Shown here: positions 33,396 through 47,900 of the stretch, piece by piece
Position numbering within the stretch: the first letter of the stretch is position 1
How the letters are laid out: each line of letters opens with the position of its first letter
NCBI RefSeq assembly: GCF_002261265.1
Contig: NZ_NEVK01000004.1
Location: forward strand, 186,001-250,000
Length of the DNA: 64,000 bases
Source of the DNA: Bordetella genomosp. 7
Lineage (GTDB): Bacteria; Pseudomonadota; Gammaproteobacteria; Burkholderiales; Burkholderiaceae_B
Reading direction: 5' to 3'
Made by a program: the position numbers and the translations under genes
The notes under the pieces: model-generated
The model's database searches: none
The model's input: only the letters and a program-made list of their open reading frames with translations
What the model was told of the DNA's origin: nothing

Positions 33396-35488
33396 GGACG
33401 GCTCCGTACTTTCTTGATGGAATCGATGCGGGCCCGCAGCCGGGGATCGTCCAGCAGGCCGTTCTTGACGTCGGGCAGGCGCTGCCGCCAGTTGGGGTGC
33501 TGGCTGACGGTGCCGGGCAGGTTGGGCTGGTCGGCCAGGCCCGCCAGGTCTTCCAGCGGAGCCAGCATCAGCGCAGCGGGCGTCGCGGCCACCAGGCTCA
33601 GCGCGGCCGCAATCGGCGCTTCGTCGGGCGGCGGCCCGGCGGGCGCCAGCCCGGCTTGCCGCAAACCGGCCCACAGCGACGCGCGGCGGCCGCGGATGAT
33701 GGCCCGCGCGGCAGTGTCGGAAGGGTCGCGGAACAGGCGGCGCCGCCAATCGAGATCACGGCCTTCCCACCATCCCCTTACGGTGGGCAGATCATGGGTG
33801 GCGGGCATGGCCAGCGCATCGTCCGGCCAGCGGGACGGCGGCATGAAAGCGGGCTGCGCATGCGCCGGCGCGTCCGGCGGCAGCGGCTCGGTCTGGAACC
33901 ACAGCACGGTGGTGCCCAGCACGCCATGCTGCGCCAACCGTTCGTTGAACCCCTCGGGGACCGTGCCCAGATTCTCGCCCACGATCAGGGCCTGGTGGCG
34001 CCAGGCTTCCAGCGCGATCAGGCGCAGCAGGTCTTGCAGGGGGTAGCGCAGGTAGGCGCCCGCCGCGGGCGGCGCGCCCGCGGGCACGACCCACAGTCGC
34101 GCAAGCCCCAGGATGTGATCCACGCGCATGCCCCCCGTGTCCGCCAGCACCGCGCGCAGCAACTCAATGAAGGCGCCGTAACCGTGCGTCTGCAGCGCGC
34201 GCGGCGAGAAGGCCGCGAGCCCCCATTCCTGGCCCGATGGGTTGAACAGGTCGGGCGGGGCGCCTATCGACAGGCCCTCGATAATGTCGGCCTGCCGGCT
34301 CCATGCGTGGCTGCCGCGCGGGTCGGTGCCGACGGCAAGGTCGGCGATCAGCCCCAGGCGCATGCCGGCGCCGCGCGCCGCGGTCTGCGCATGTGCCAGA
34401 CTGGCGCGCGCCAACCACTGTGCGAACACATGGAAGCCGACCTCACGCTCGTGTGCGGCGCCAAAGCCGTGGGTGCGCGTGGACCGGGAATTGCGCAGCT
34501 CGGCGGGCCATTGTCGCCAGTCGGCGCCGTGCCGCGCGTGCAGCACCTCGAATATTGCATGGCTCTGCAAGGCGTCGCCGCCGGCCTGCCGAAAGCGCGC
34601 ATAGTCGGCCCGCAGGGCAGGAGAGGCATGTTCGAAACCGTCGTAGAGCCGACGCAGCAGCGCCAGACGCAGGCTGCCTGCCGTTTCCCAGTCCACCAGG
34701 GGCAGGCGTTCCAGCGCCGCCGCGCTGCCGCTTGCGTCGACGGCCGCCGCGGCGGCCCGCACCTGCTCCACATCGAATACCGCGCATGGGTCCGCGTACA
34801 GCACGTTCAGGAACAAGCGGCTGGAAGGCGAGTACGGGCTGCAGGCGTCGGGTTCGGCGCCGAACATCGCATGCACGGGGCTGATCGCCATGGCGTCGGC
34901 GCCGAGTCGGGCGGCTTGCACCACCATTTCGGCGAGCGCTCCGAAATCGCCATACCCGGCCGCGCATGGATGCGTGGAGTCTGCGCGACGCAAACTATAT
35001 ATCTGCGCGGCCATGCCCCAGGCGCGCGGCGCCTCTTGCTGCAGCAGTTCGGCCGGCGTGGGGCAGCGCGCGGGCGCGACCGCCAGCCGATACTGGCGCC
35101 CGTCGATCTCCAGGGTGTGATAGCCGGGATGGTCGGGCACAGGCACCTGCAGCCGCCCCTCGCGGTCTTGCGCCACGCCTTCGGCCCGCGTGCCGTTTTC
35201 GAAGTGCATGACATAACGGTGCGAGCGGGCGGGGGGCAGATCCAGGGTCTCGCCCGCCATCGCGACGGTGAGCGCGGGCGGCGCGTCGTCGGTGCGACGC
35301 AGGGCGTCCATACTCTCGCGCGCCTGCGCCGGCGTGGCGGCGTCCAGATCCATGGCGCCAAGCACGGCTCGCAAGGTGTCTGGCGATACTTTCCGGGGCT
35401 CGCCGCGAGCATTCACCCACTCCACGGCGATACCGGCCGCGTCGGCCAGCGCCTCGAGCGGGTCCTGCGGGGTCCAGGCGCTGCTCAT
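33392..35488 (-). CDS. malQ: 4-alpha-glucanotransferase (amylomaltase)
   Basis: 698 residues of GH77. MalQ moves maltodextrin segments between chains, recycling the short chains left by debranching. The N-terminal extension (about 150 residues) is the beta domain seen in long bacterial MalQ. Catalytic motifs are MRVDHILGLARLW (Asp), LIVGENLGTVPEGF (Glu) and ATHDLPTVRGWWEGRD (Asp). The start at 35488 overlaps the treZ stop by four bases. Confidence 0.94.
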   Translation of the reverse strand: MSSAWTPQDPLEALADAAGIAVEWVNARGEPRKVSPDTLRAVLGAMDLDAATPAQARESMDALRRTDDAPPALTVAMAGETLDLPPARSHRYVMHFENGTRAEGVAQDREGRLQVPVPDHPGYHTLEIDGRQYRLAVAPARCPTPAELLQQEAPRAWGMAAQIYSLRRADSTHPCAAGYGDFGALAEMVVQAARLGADAMAISPVHAMFGAEPDACSPYSPSSRLFLNVLYADPCAVFDVEQVRAAAAAVDASGSAAALERLPLVDWETAGSLRLALLRRLYDGFEHASPALRADYARFRQAGGDALQSHAIFEVLHARHGADWRQWPAELRNSRSTRTHGFGAAHEREVGFHVFAQWLARASLAHAQTAARGAGMRLGLIADLAVGTDPRGSHAWSRQADIIEGLSIGAPPDLFNPSGQEWGLAAFSPRALQTHGYGAFIELLRAVLADTGGMRVDHILGLARLWVVPAGAPPAAGAYLRYPLQDLLRLIALEAWRHQALIVGENLGTVPEGFNERLAQHGVLGTTVLWFQTEPLPPDAPAHAQPAFMPPSRWPDDALAMPATHDLPTVRGWWEGRDLDWRRRLFRDPSDTAARAIIRGRRASLWAGLRQAGLAPAGPPPDEAPIAAALSLVAATPAALMLAPLEDLAGLADQPNLPGTVSQHPNWRQRLPDVKNGLLDDPRLRARIDSIKKVRSRP

Positions 35489-37329
35489 GCCGGCTCCTCG
35501 AGCAGCCACAGGGCGCACGCCGCGGGAATGCGACCCTGCATCAGGGCATCGCAAGCGCCCGCGCAGCTCTGAAAGAGCAGCACCGCGTTGCCGTCAGGCG
35601 GATCCAGTTCTGGCGCGACTGCGTCGGCCTGGCCCAGGTTCGCGTAGAGACACAGCCTGGCGCCGTCGCCCATGCGCCAGTGCGCCGCGACGGCGTGTGG
35701 CCCGAGAGGCTGGGCGCCTTCACTGCGGGCTCCCGCCAGGCGAGGGACGATCATGCGCTGGCGCACCGCCAGCAAAGCCTGATAGTAGTCGTACCAGAGC
35801 TGTGCGTCCGGCTCGTCCGTCCAGGGGTAGCTCGCCGCGTAGGTGCCGGCGTCGTTGGGGTCGGGCAGCGGCTGCGGCGCATCCTGCCCCGCCTGGGCCG
35901 CCAGGTCGAATTCGCGCTGGCGACCCTCGCGCACGGCCCGGGCCAGATCCGCGTCGCTGTAATCCGTGAAATACAGGAAGGGGGCCGACGAGCCGCACTC
36001 TTCCCCCATGAACAGCAGAGGAATATGAGGCGCGAGCAGTTGCAGGGCCACGGCGGCACGCAGCGCGTCGGGCCGCTCGCCGACCAGGGTGCGCAGGCGC
36101 TCGCCGAACGCGCGGTTGCCGGTCTGGTCATGGTTCTGCAGGAACAGCACGAATGCGGTGGGCGGCAGGTCGCCGCTGGGCTCGCCGCGCCTGCGTTGCG
36201 CGTCGCGCGCCGTGGCTTCGCCCTGGTAGGCAAAGCCCTCGGCCAGGCAACGCGCCAGCATGGCCGCGGTATCGCGTGCATAGTCTGCGTAATACCCGTG
36301 GGTTTCCCCCGTCAGCAAATGGTGCAGCACATGGTGCGCGTCGTCGTTCCATTGGGCATCGAACCCCTGGCGCAACAGCGTCGCGCGGTTGTCGTCGTTT
36401 TCCAGCACCAGGTGGATATGGCGGTTGGTCGGGATATGGCTGCGCACGTAGCGGGCCAGGCGGGGCAGCCATTCCGGGTTGGCGATGGCATGCACCGCGT
36501 CCAGGCGCAGTCCGTCGAAACGGTATTCCGTCAGCCAGTACAAGGCGTTTTCTTCGAAATAGCGGCACACCTGCGGCCGCCTGAAATCGATGGCCGGACC
36601 CCATGGCGTCTGTATATCGTCGCGGAAGAACTCGCGTGCATACTGCGCAAGATAGTTGCCGTCGGGGCCGAAGTGGTTGTAGACGACGTCGAGCATGACG
36701 CACATGCCCAGCCCATGCGCGGCATCGATGAGGCGCTTGAGATCGGTGGGCGTGCCGTAGCTGCCATCGGGCGCGAAGGGCAGCACGCCGTCGTATCCCC
36801 AGTTGCGCCGGCCCGCAAAATCAGCGATGGGCATCAGTTCCAGCACCGTGACGCCCAGAGCGGCCAGGCGCGGCAGGCGCTGCTGCAGGCCGGCGAATCC
36901 TCCGGCCAGCCCGGGATGCGCTTCATAGATCACCGCCTGTTCCCAGGGGCGGCCAGCCCAGTCCGGGTGCGCCCACGCGTATCCCCCGGACTCGCTGACG
37001 ATGCTGTGGTCATGCACATCGCCGGCCTGCTGGCGCGATGCGGGGTCGGGCACGGTGCGGTCCGCGTCAAGGCGATACCGGTAGCGCGCGCCCGGCGCGC
37101 ACGCGACGTCGGCCTGCACCCATCCCTCGGCATCGGGCCGCAGGGCGATGGGCGCTGAACCTTCGACTTCCAGCGCCAGCGTGGCGGGCGCAGAAGGCGC
37201 CCACAGGCGAAAGCGCGTCGTGCCGTCGGCCTGCACGTGTGCGCCGAACTGAGGGTGGGCCCCATCGGCATCGGGCTTGGGCCTGCCGGGCGGCGCGCCG
37301 GCCGGATCGGGGATCAGGGCGCCGGTCAT
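35485..37329 (-). CDS. treZ: Maltooligosyltrehalose trehalohydrolase
   Basis: 614 residues. It releases trehalose from maltooligosyltrehalose made by TreY. An N-terminal carbohydrate-binding fold (FRLWAPSAPATLALEVEG) is followed by the GH13 barrel: VMLDVVYNHFGPDGNYL, GLRLDAVHAI (Asp), HLVLENDDN (Glu), LQNHDQTGNRAFGERL (Asp) and LLFMGEECGSSAPFLYFTDY, which is diagnostic for TreZ. The start at 37329 overlaps the glgX stop by four bases. A longer open frame upstream is the shadow of glgX. Confidence 0.95.
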   Translation of the reverse strand: MTGALIPDPAGAPPGRPKPDADGAHPQFGAHVQADGTTRFRLWAPSAPATLALEVEGSAPIALRPDAEGWVQADVACAPGARYRYRLDADRTVPDPASRQQAGDVHDHSIVSESGGYAWAHPDWAGRPWEQAVIYEAHPGLAGGFAGLQQRLPRLAALGVTVLELMPIADFAGRRNWGYDGVLPFAPDGSYGTPTDLKRLIDAAHGLGMCVMLDVVYNHFGPDGNYLAQYAREFFRDDIQTPWGPAIDFRRPQVCRYFEENALYWLTEYRFDGLRLDAVHAIANPEWLPRLARYVRSHIPTNRHIHLVLENDDNRATLLRQGFDAQWNDDAHHVLHHLLTGETHGYYADYARDTAAMLARCLAEGFAYQGEATARDAQRRRGEPSGDLPPTAFVLFLQNHDQTGNRAFGERLRTLVGERPDALRAAVALQLLAPHIPLLFMGEECGSSAPFLYFTDYSDADLARAVREGRQREFDLAAQAGQDAPQPLPDPNDAGTYAASYPWTDEPDAQLWYDYYQALLAVRQRMIVPRLAGARSEGAQPLGPHAVAAHWRMGDGARLCLYANLGQADAVAPELDPPDGNAVLLFQSCAGACDALMQGRIPAACALWLLEEPA

Positions 37330-39440
37330 GCGGATTCTCGCGGCGCTTTCGCGCCCAGTACGACCACGCTGCGCGCGGCGACTTCCACCGTGTCGCCCTG
37401 CAGCGGCTTGGCGGGATGTTGTTGTGCACGGGCGCTGTCCAGTTCCAGCGTCCATCGCAGCGCAGGTGGCGGTAATTGGAAGCGAACCGGCTCGCTGCCG
37501 GCATTGACCATCAGCAGGGTGACATCGGCCGCGGCCTCGCCATCCGCCGCCGCGCGCCGCATCGCGAGGGTGCGGCGCGCGGCGTCTTCCCATGCCGCGG
37601 CATCCATGGGTTGTCCGCCTTCTGTAAACCAGGACAACTGTGGCAGGCCGGGCGCGGCTTCCTGGCTGGCGTCGCCGTAGCGCGAGGTGCGCAGGCTGCT
37701 GCGAGCGCGCCGCAATGCCGTCAGGCGCGCAGTGTAGGCCGCGAGTTCGGCTCCTGGTTCCTGCGCGAGATCGTTCCAGTCGAGCCAGCTGATCGCCGTG
37801 TCCTGGCAATAGGCGTTGTTGTTGCCGTCCTGGCTGTTGCCGAACTCGTCTCCGGCCAGCAGCATGGGTGTGCCGTCGGCCAGCATCACGGTGGCCAGCA
37901 TCGCGCGCTGCAGACGGGCGCGCACTTGCAGGATCGCCCGGTCGTCGGTGGGGCCTTCGTGACCCCAGTTGGCGCTGAAGTTCTCGGAATGCCCGTCGTT
38001 GCCGTTTTCGCCGTTGGCTTCGTTATGGCTGGACTCGTAGCTGACGATATCGCGCAGTGTGAAGCCATCGTGCGACGCGATGTAGTTGATGCTGGCCCAG
38101 GGACGCCGGTGCCGCCGGTCGAACAGGTCCCGGGACCCGGCCAGGCGCGCGGCCAGTTCGCCCACCATGCCATCGTCGCCGCGCCAGTATCGCCGCACGC
38201 TATCGCGGAATCGGTCGTTCCATTCAGAGAAACCGGGGGGATGCTGGCCCAGCTGGTAGCCATCCGGGCCGATGTCCCAAGGCTCGGATATCAGCTTCAG
38301 GCGTGACAGCTGCGGGTCTTGCAGGATCGCGTCAAAGAAGCCGGAGCCGGGATCAAAGCCGGTGCCTTCGCGTCCGAGCGTGACGCCCAGGTCGAACCGG
38401 AAGCCGTCGACCTGGTATGCCGAGGCCCAGTAACGCAGCGAGTCCATCACCATCTGCAGCACCCGCGGATGCGATATGTTCAGCGTATTGCCGCAGCCTG
38501 TGTCGTTGACGTAGTAGCGCTCCTGGCCCGGTATCAACCGATAGTAGCTGGCGTTGTCCAGCCCGCGCCACGACAGGGTGGGCCCCAGTTCGCTGCCTTC
38601 GCACGTGTGGTTATAGACCACATCCAGTATCACTTCTATGCCGGCGGCATGCAGCCGGCGTATGGCCTGCTTGAGCTCATTGGGGCCGCCTTGCGGCACA
38701 TACGACGGTTCGGGCGCGAAAAACGACAGGGTGCTGTAGCCCCAGTAGTTGCGCAGGCCGCGCTCGACCAGGAAGCGGTCCTGCAGGAACGCATGTATGG
38801 GCAGCAGCTCTACGGCGGTAACGCCCAGTTTGTGCAGGTGTTCCACGAAGCGCGGATCGGCCAATGCTGTGGCCGTGCCGCGCAGCGGCGCGCGCAGGTC
38901 ATCGCGTTGCATGGACGCGCCGCGCAGGTGCACCTCATACAGTACGGTGTCGTTCCACGACGTGCCCGGCGGGGCGCTGCGTCCCCAGTCGAAATAGTCG
39001 TCGGTTACCACTGCCTTCGGCATGGCGGCGGCGCTGTCGCGCCTGTCGATGCTCAGGTCGGCCTTGGCGTGCTGCATGCGATAGCCGAACAGCGCATCCG
39101 ACCAGCGCAATGGACCGACCAGGCGCCGCGCGTACGGGTCCAGCAGCAGTTTGTTCGGATTGAAACGGTGGCCGTTCTGCGGGTCGTAGGGCCCGTGCGC
39201 GCGATACCCGTACACCAGGCCCGGCTGGGCGTCGGGCAGATAGCCATGCCAGACTTCGTCGGTACATTCGGGCAGGGGCAGGCGGCACAATTCCTTGCGG
39301 CCGTGTTCATCAAAGATGCAGAGTTCGATGCGCGTGGCGTTGGCCGAGAAAACCGCGAAGTTGATGCCCAGCCCGTCGCTGGTTGCGCCCAGCGGGTAGG
39401 GAGAGCCCGCGCTCAGCCGGTACGGGGTATTGTTGGCCAT
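37326..39440 (-). CDS. glgX: Glycogen debranching enzyme
   Basis: 704 residues of the GlgX/isoamylase type. It cuts alpha-1,6 branches of limit dextrin. The N-terminal CBM48 is SAGSPYPLGATSDGLGINFAVFSANATRIELCIFD. Catalytic blocks are ILDVVYNHTCEGSELGPT, GFRFDLGVTLGR (Asp), LISEPWDIGPDGYQLG (Glu) and ASHDGFTLRDIVSY (Asp). AAGGA five bases before 39440 favours this ATG; another two codons upstream at 39446 overlaps the glgB stop. Confidence 0.95.
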   Translation of the reverse strand: MANNTPYRLSAGSPYPLGATSDGLGINFAVFSANATRIELCIFDEHGRKELCRLPLPECTDEVWHGYLPDAQPGLVYGYRAHGPYDPQNGHRFNPNKLLLDPYARRLVGPLRWSDALFGYRMQHAKADLSIDRRDSAAAMPKAVVTDDYFDWGRSAPPGTSWNDTVLYEVHLRGASMQRDDLRAPLRGTATALADPRFVEHLHKLGVTAVELLPIHAFLQDRFLVERGLRNYWGYSTLSFFAPEPSYVPQGGPNELKQAIRRLHAAGIEVILDVVYNHTCEGSELGPTLSWRGLDNASYYRLIPGQERYYVNDTGCGNTLNISHPRVLQMVMDSLRYWASAYQVDGFRFDLGVTLGREGTGFDPGSGFFDAILQDPQLSRLKLISEPWDIGPDGYQLGQHPPGFSEWNDRFRDSVRRYWRGDDGMVGELAARLAGSRDLFDRRHRRPWASINYIASHDGFTLRDIVSYESSHNEANGENGNDGHSENFSANWGHEGPTDDRAILQVRARLQRAMLATVMLADGTPMLLAGDEFGNSQDGNNNAYCQDTAISWLDWNDLAQEPGAELAAYTARLTALRRARSSLRTSRYGDASQEAAPGLPQLSWFTEGGQPMDAAAWEDAARRTLAMRRAAADGEAAADVTLLMVNAGSEPVRFQLPPPALRWTLELDSARAQQHPAKPLQGDTVEVAARSVVVLGAKAPRESA

Positions 39441-39442
39441 GA

Positions 39443-41640
<2,198 letters not shown>

Positions 41641-41644
<4 letters not shown>

Positions 41645-44600
41645 GAACGATGCTCCTCGTTGTCGATGGCGTGGGCCATCAGTTCGGCCCGGGCCAGCTC
41701 GGCCAGGCTGCATAAAGGGATGGCGACCCAGTCGGGCCGGTAGCGCGCCTCGTAGAACACTTCGTAGGCGGCCTTTTCTATCAGCGTCGCCTGCAGCAGC
41801 GCGTGCTCGCGGTCGGCGGGCAATTGCAGCGCGGGCGCACACGCCGCGCGGTAGCTCTGCAGGAACGCCTGCGCGGCTCGAGAACGGAACCTGGCCAGCA
41901 GCTGGCCACGGCGATCCTGTTCGGCCTCGCCGGGCGCGCCCGCGCCGCCGTCGCCGGCCACGGTTCCGGGCAACTCCGCGCGGCTGGCCGTCGCCGCGGC
42001 ATAGTCAAAGGATCTCAACATGCCCGCCACGTCTTTCAAGGGGCAGGTCCGGGCGCGGCGTTCGGACAGCGCGCGTGCCGGCTCGCCTTCGAAGTCGATC
42101 AGATAGGCGTCGGTCTGTGCCAGGAGCACTTGCCCCAGGTGAAAATCACCGTGGATGCGCAGCTGCGGCGCGCCGATCTGGGCCTGCGCCAAGGCGGCCA
42201 GATGACCGGCGAGCCGGTCGCGATGCTCGCGCAGCCAGATGACGCAAGCATGTGTGGTGGGATCCAGTTGCGATTCGATCTGCCCCAGCAGCTCGAGCGC
42301 CTGATCCAGCATGGCTGCGATAGCCTGCGCATGCAAGGCGGCGTCCTCGGCAGTGGCCGGGCGCGGGTCGAAGGCCGGATCGTCGACGGGTTCCGCCAGT
42401 ACATTGTGCAGTTCGGCAAGGCGCCGCCCTATTGTTCCGGCGACGGTGCTGTAGCCGGCCAGCATCTCGTCGAATTCGTCGACGCTGGCGTTGCGCGGCA
42501 GCGCATCGTCGAGCGCGCGTTTGAGATAGTCGTTCGTCCAGGTCCATGCGTCGCCTTCGTGCACCAGGTAGGCATGCATTACCGCAAGGGTGCGCATGGT
42601 TCCGTCGGCATCGCGCCGAGCGACTTCTCCGAGCAGGGCGGGCGTGTTGGCATAGCCCGCCTGCGTCAACCGCCGCGACATCTCGACCTCGGGCGAGATA
42701 CCGGGTTCGATGCGGCGCACGATCTTGAGCACGGCGTGGTCGCCGACGGTGATCGATGTGTTGCTCTGTTCGCCTCCGTGCCAGCGCAGCGGCACGTCGG
42801 GGGGCAGGTCCAGGCTGCGCAGGCCGGGCTCGGGCAGGAAACACAGCTCCGCCTCGCCGGTGTCTGGTGCGGATCGCTCCGCGCCAGCCCGTAGCCCGGC
42901 CAGCAGCGCGCGCACGTATCCCTCCTGGCGCGAGGCGTCCGCCAGCGTACCCAGGTCCGCCCCGCGCCTTGTGCGCGCCAGAACGTAATCGTGGGGGTCC
43001 GCCGCACGCCAGCTGAGCGAAAGCGGCACATGCAGGCGCGGGCGCTCGGAGCCCGTGCCGGTCTCCACCTCGCATATCAGGTATTCGGCGTCGCCGCCGT
43101 CCAGGTGGGCGATGGCCACGAGTTTCGCGGTGCCGGCGCGGTGTTCCGACGGAAACCAGCGCTGTCGGGCCAGGTAGGCGGGCAGCACGTCGTGCTCTAG
43201 GGCGCGACGCGACGAGTCCGTCAGCGCAAAGCTGCTGCGGCCCCGCAGCACCAGCGTGTGCAGGTCCGACATCTGTTCGGGCTGCTGCGCATGCCACGCC
43301 GGCGGCGCATGCTCGGCGCTCAGGTCGAACCAATAAAAGCCATAGGGCGGCAGGGTCAGGAGATACGGCAGGGTGCCGATATCGGGGAAGGGGCTGTCGC
43401 CCAACATTTCCACCGGCACTTTGCCCGCGAACTCCGCAAGATCGAGTTCGACCGGCTGGGCGGCGTTGGACAGGTTGGCCACGCACAGGATGGTGCAGTC
43501 GGCGTCCTGGCGCAGATAGGCCAGGATCTTGCGATTGCCGGGGTACAGAAAGCGCAGCGTGCCGCGGCCGAACACGCGCGACTGGCGGCGCTTGGCCACC
43601 ATGCGCCGGGTCCAGTTCAGCAGCGAATGCGGGTCCCGCTGCTGTGCCTCGACGTTGACGGCTTCGTACCCGTACAGCGGCCCCATCAGCACCGGCAGCG
43701 GCAGGCGCTCGGGGTCTGCGCGCGAGAACCCGCCATTGCGATCGGGCGACCACTGCATGGGGGTGCGCACCCCGTCCCGGTCCCCCAGGTGGATGTTGTC
43801 GCCCATGCCGAGTTCATCGCCGTAATACAGCACCGGCGTACCCGGCATCGACAGCAACAGGCTGTTCATCAGTTCGATGCGCCGGCGATCGCGCTCCAGC
43901 AGCGGCGCAAGGCGCCGGCGGATGCCCAGGTTGATGCGGGCGCGCTGGTCCGCCGCGTACACGTTCCACAGGTAATCGCGCTCTTCGCTGGTTACCATTT
44001 CCAGCGTCAGCTCGTCGTGGTTGCGCAGAAAGATCGCCCACTGGCAGGTCTCGGGAATCTCCGGTGTCTGGCGGATGATGTCGGTGATTGGAAAGCGGTC
44101 CTCCTGGGCGATGGCCATGTACATGCGCGGCATCAGCGGAAAATGGAACGACATGTGGCATTCGTCGCCGTTGCCGAAATATTCCTGCGCATCTTCGGGC
44201 CACTGGTTGGCCTCGGCGAGCAGCATGCGGCCCGGATACTCCGCATCGATCACGGCGCGTATGCGGCGCAATATCGCGTGCGTCTCGGGCAGGTTTTCAT
44301 TGTTCGTTCCCTCCCGTTCCACCAGGTAGGGCACCGCGTCCAGCCGTAGCCCGTCCACGCCCATGTCCAGCCAATAGCGCAGCACGGCCAGTATCTCTTT
44401 CAAGACTTGCGGGTTGTCGTAGTTCAGGTCCGGCTGGTGCGAATAAAAGCGGTGCCAGTAATAGGCGCCCGCCACGGGATCGCGCGTCCAGTTCGATTTT
44501 TCGGTGTCGCAGAAAATGATGCGCGTGCCGGCGTAGGCCTGGTCGTCGTCGGACCATACGTAATAGTTGCGCGCGGCGCTGCCGGGACGGGCACGGCGGG

Positions 44601-44976
44601 CGCGCTGGAACCACGGGTGCTGGTCGGACGTATGGTTCACGACCAGTTCGGTGATCACCCGCAGTCCGCGGGCATGTGCCGCGCGGATGAACCGGCGTGC
44701 ATCCGCGATGGTGCCGTAGTCCGGATGTACGCCCCGGTAGTCGGCGATGTCGTAGCCATCGTCGCGGCGCGGCGAAGGATAGAAGGGCAGGAGCCAGATA
44801 GTGTCCACGCCCAGGCTGGCAATGTAATCCAGCTTGGAGATCAGGCCTTCGAAGTCGCCTATGCCGTCGTTGTTTGCGTCGAAGAACGAACGGATGTGCA
44901 GCTGGTAGATGACCGCGTCCTTGTACCAGAGCGGGTTGTTGCCGGGCGAGGGCAGTGCGGTAGTTGCGGTTGGCAT
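41641..44976 (-). CDS. treS: Trehalose synthase fused to maltokinase
   Basis: 1111 residues with two enzymes. Residues 1-550 are TreS, a GH13 enzyme that interconverts maltose and trehalose ([67 protein letters not shown]). Residues about 590-1111 are a maltokinase (Mak/Pep2) with the kinase-like [27 protein letters not shown] catalytic loop. It therefore turns trehalose into maltose-1-phosphate, the GlgE donor, in one protein. It lies 12 bp after glgE. Fusion is known in many proteobacteria. Confidence 0.95.
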
Positions 44977-44988
44977 AATGACTCGTTA

Positions 44989-47900
44989 TCAATCGGCAAT
45001 CGACAGCCGCCACAACCGGTAGGGCTGCTCTGGCGTCAACGTGAAGTCCCGCCATTTGCCCCGCCAGGACTCCTGGTGGTCGTGCAGCAGGTCGTAGGCA
45101 TGCAACAGGCCGTCGTCGGCCAGGCCGAACAGCCAGAAAGGCGCTTCCATCTGCAGGCCCTGGGGCCGGTGCGGGTCCAGGCTGATGGCGGCCAGCACCA
45201 CATCGCTGCGGCACGGGGTGGCCTTGAAGAAACACAGCACCTGGTCATTGCCCGTGTCGATGGCTGTGAATCCGCGGTGGGTCTGCAGCGCGGGGCTGCC
45301 GCGGCGCACCGCGTTCAGCTTGGCGATGTGCGCGATGATGTTGCCCGGCGCGTGCCAGTCGCGCTGCCGCAATTGGTACTTTTCCGAGTCCAGGTATTCC
45401 TCTTTGCCAGGCACCGGCTGGTACTCGCACAGTTCGAACCCGCTGTATACGCCCCATAGTCCGGATGTCGTCGCCGCCAGCGCGGCCCTGATCAAGAACC
45501 CCGCCCGGCCGGATGTCTGCAGAAAATACGGGTTGATGTCCGGCGTGTTCACGAAGAAATGCGGACGGAAAAAATCGGCCACCGGCGGACGCGATACCTC
45601 GCGAAGGTAATCGGCCAGCTCGACGCGCGTATTGCGCCACGTGAAGTACGTATACGACTGCGTGAAGCCGAGCTTGGCCAGCCGGTACATCATCTTGGGA
45701 CGCGTAAACGCCTCGGACAGGAAAATCACGTCCGGATAGCGCCCCTGAACTTCGGCGATCAGCCACTCCCAGAACGGCAACGGCTTGGTATGCGGGTTGT
45801 CGACGCGGAAGATGCGCACGCCGTGGCTCACCCAGAAGAGCACGATATCGCGCAGGGCGCCCCACAGCGCCGACTTGCGCGCGCGCCGGCCGCTGCCGCC
45901 GTAGAACGATACGTTGACAATGTCTTCGTACTTCTTGGGCGGGTTTTCGGCATAGCGTATGGTCCCGTCGGCGCGCCGCTCGAACCATTCCGGATGCCGC
46001 GCCAGCCAAGGGTGGTCCGGAGAGCACTGGATGGCGAAATCCAGGGCGATTTCCAGGCCGTGCCGGCGCGCATGTTCCACCAGGCGCAAGAAGTCGGCCA
46101 GTGTCCCGAGTTCCGGATGGATGGCGTCGTGGCCGCCTTCGGCGGCACCAATCGCATAGGGGCTGCCCACGTCGCCTGGCTCGCTGTGCAGGCTGTTGTT
46201 CGGGCCCTTGCGGTGCGTACGTCCGATGGGGTGTATGGGCGGAAAGTACAGCACGTCAAAGCCCATGTCGCGTATGTGCGGCAGCCGCGCCACGACATCG
46301 TCGAAGGTGCCGTGTCGCCCCAGCTCGGCGGCCTGCGAGCGGGGGAACAATTCGTACCAGCTTGCATAGGTGGCGGCGCGCCTGTCCACCCACAGCGGCC
46401 ACGGAGCCGGGCTCAGATAATGGAAGGGCCTGTCGGACCAGCGTTCCATGGCCTGCGACAGCGGTTGGGCGAACAGGGCAGCGGCGGCGCCGTCGTTGCC
46501 TTCTTCGAGCGCGCGCAGGGCGTGCGCCAGCGGGGCAAGTGAGGCTTCATTGGCGGACTGTGCCCGCCCGCGTGCCAGGGCATCGCGCAACAGCGCGGCG
46601 CCGTCGAGCAGGTCGGCCCCGAGGTCCTGCCCGGCGTCTCGCTTTTTCACGAGGTCGGCGCGGAAAGTCTTCCAGGTGTCGCGCCACGCGCTGATGACAA
46701 ACTCATGCCGCCCTATGCGTTGCGGGCGTATGGCGGCCTCCCAACGGTCGTTGGACAGCTCGCGCATGGGGGCTTCGTTCCAGTCGGGCTCGTCGACGGC
46801 GCGCCAGAGCACCTGCGCGCTCAGCTTCTCGTGGCCGTCGGTAAAGATATCCGCCTGTACGAGTACGGTGTCTTGCGCCACGCATTTGGCCGGATACAGG
46901 CCGCCATCCACCGCGGGAGCGACGTTCTCCACCACGATGCGGGTGCCGCGCTGCCCGCGCGCGCCAGGTCGGCGCCCGGTATCCGGAACCTGCACCGGCG
47001 CGCCGGGACGGACGGTGAAGGCAGCCGCGCCGCCCGGCGGCAGTTCATCCCCGTGCAGGCGCAGTTCGGCAGGAATGCCGTCGTGCCGCAGCGCGCCTGC
47101 CGGCAGCATGGGGCCGATATGCTGCCAATCTACGCGCGCGGCCACACGGTCGGATGGATTCACAAGCAGGACACGGGCGCCGGGCAATGGGTCGCCGGCC
47201 CACGCGTCGTGATGCACGAGCACGGTGCAATGGTTGCCAACGCCGGGCGCCACGCGCAACGCGCCCGCGGCGGGCAACGCGCCCAGCCACTCGTTGACCT
47301 GCCGGTACAGCGGCGCGTGCGTCTCGATCCCACCCGCCACCAGTATGCCGTCGCCGCTGACCGCCGCCGACCAGACCCCGCGCGCAACCTGCACTGGCGG
47401 TGCGGCCTCGGGCAGCGGGGCGGCCATGGCGATGACCGGCGCCACGGCGCGCAGGCGCTCATGCTCGTCGGCCAGCCAGGCCGACCGGCGATCCCACCAG
47501 GGCAGCGACGAGAACACGGCATCGAACCCGGCGCTGCGCAGGCTTTTCAGTTGGCCCGGATCCATGCCGGGCGTCCAGGCCAGGAAGCTGCTGTCGGGAT
47601 ACGCGGCGCGCAACGGGCCGAGCAGCGTGTGCCAGTCTTCGGACCCGATGCGGTGGGGCGCGTCGATACGAAAGCCCGCCAGGCCTGCGTCCAGCCACAA
47701 CGCCAAGCGTTGACGCCAGTCGTCCAGGAGCTCGGCGGGCAGCGGGCCGGGGCGCAGGCGGCGGATGCCGCGCAGTTCGGGTTCGCTGCGGGGATCGCGC
47801 GCGGGATCATCAGCCGGGCTCTCGTACCAATCGGGATGCTGGCGGCACGAAGGGGACTCTGCCGAAGTCCGGTCCATGACCAGATCCATGTACAACTGCA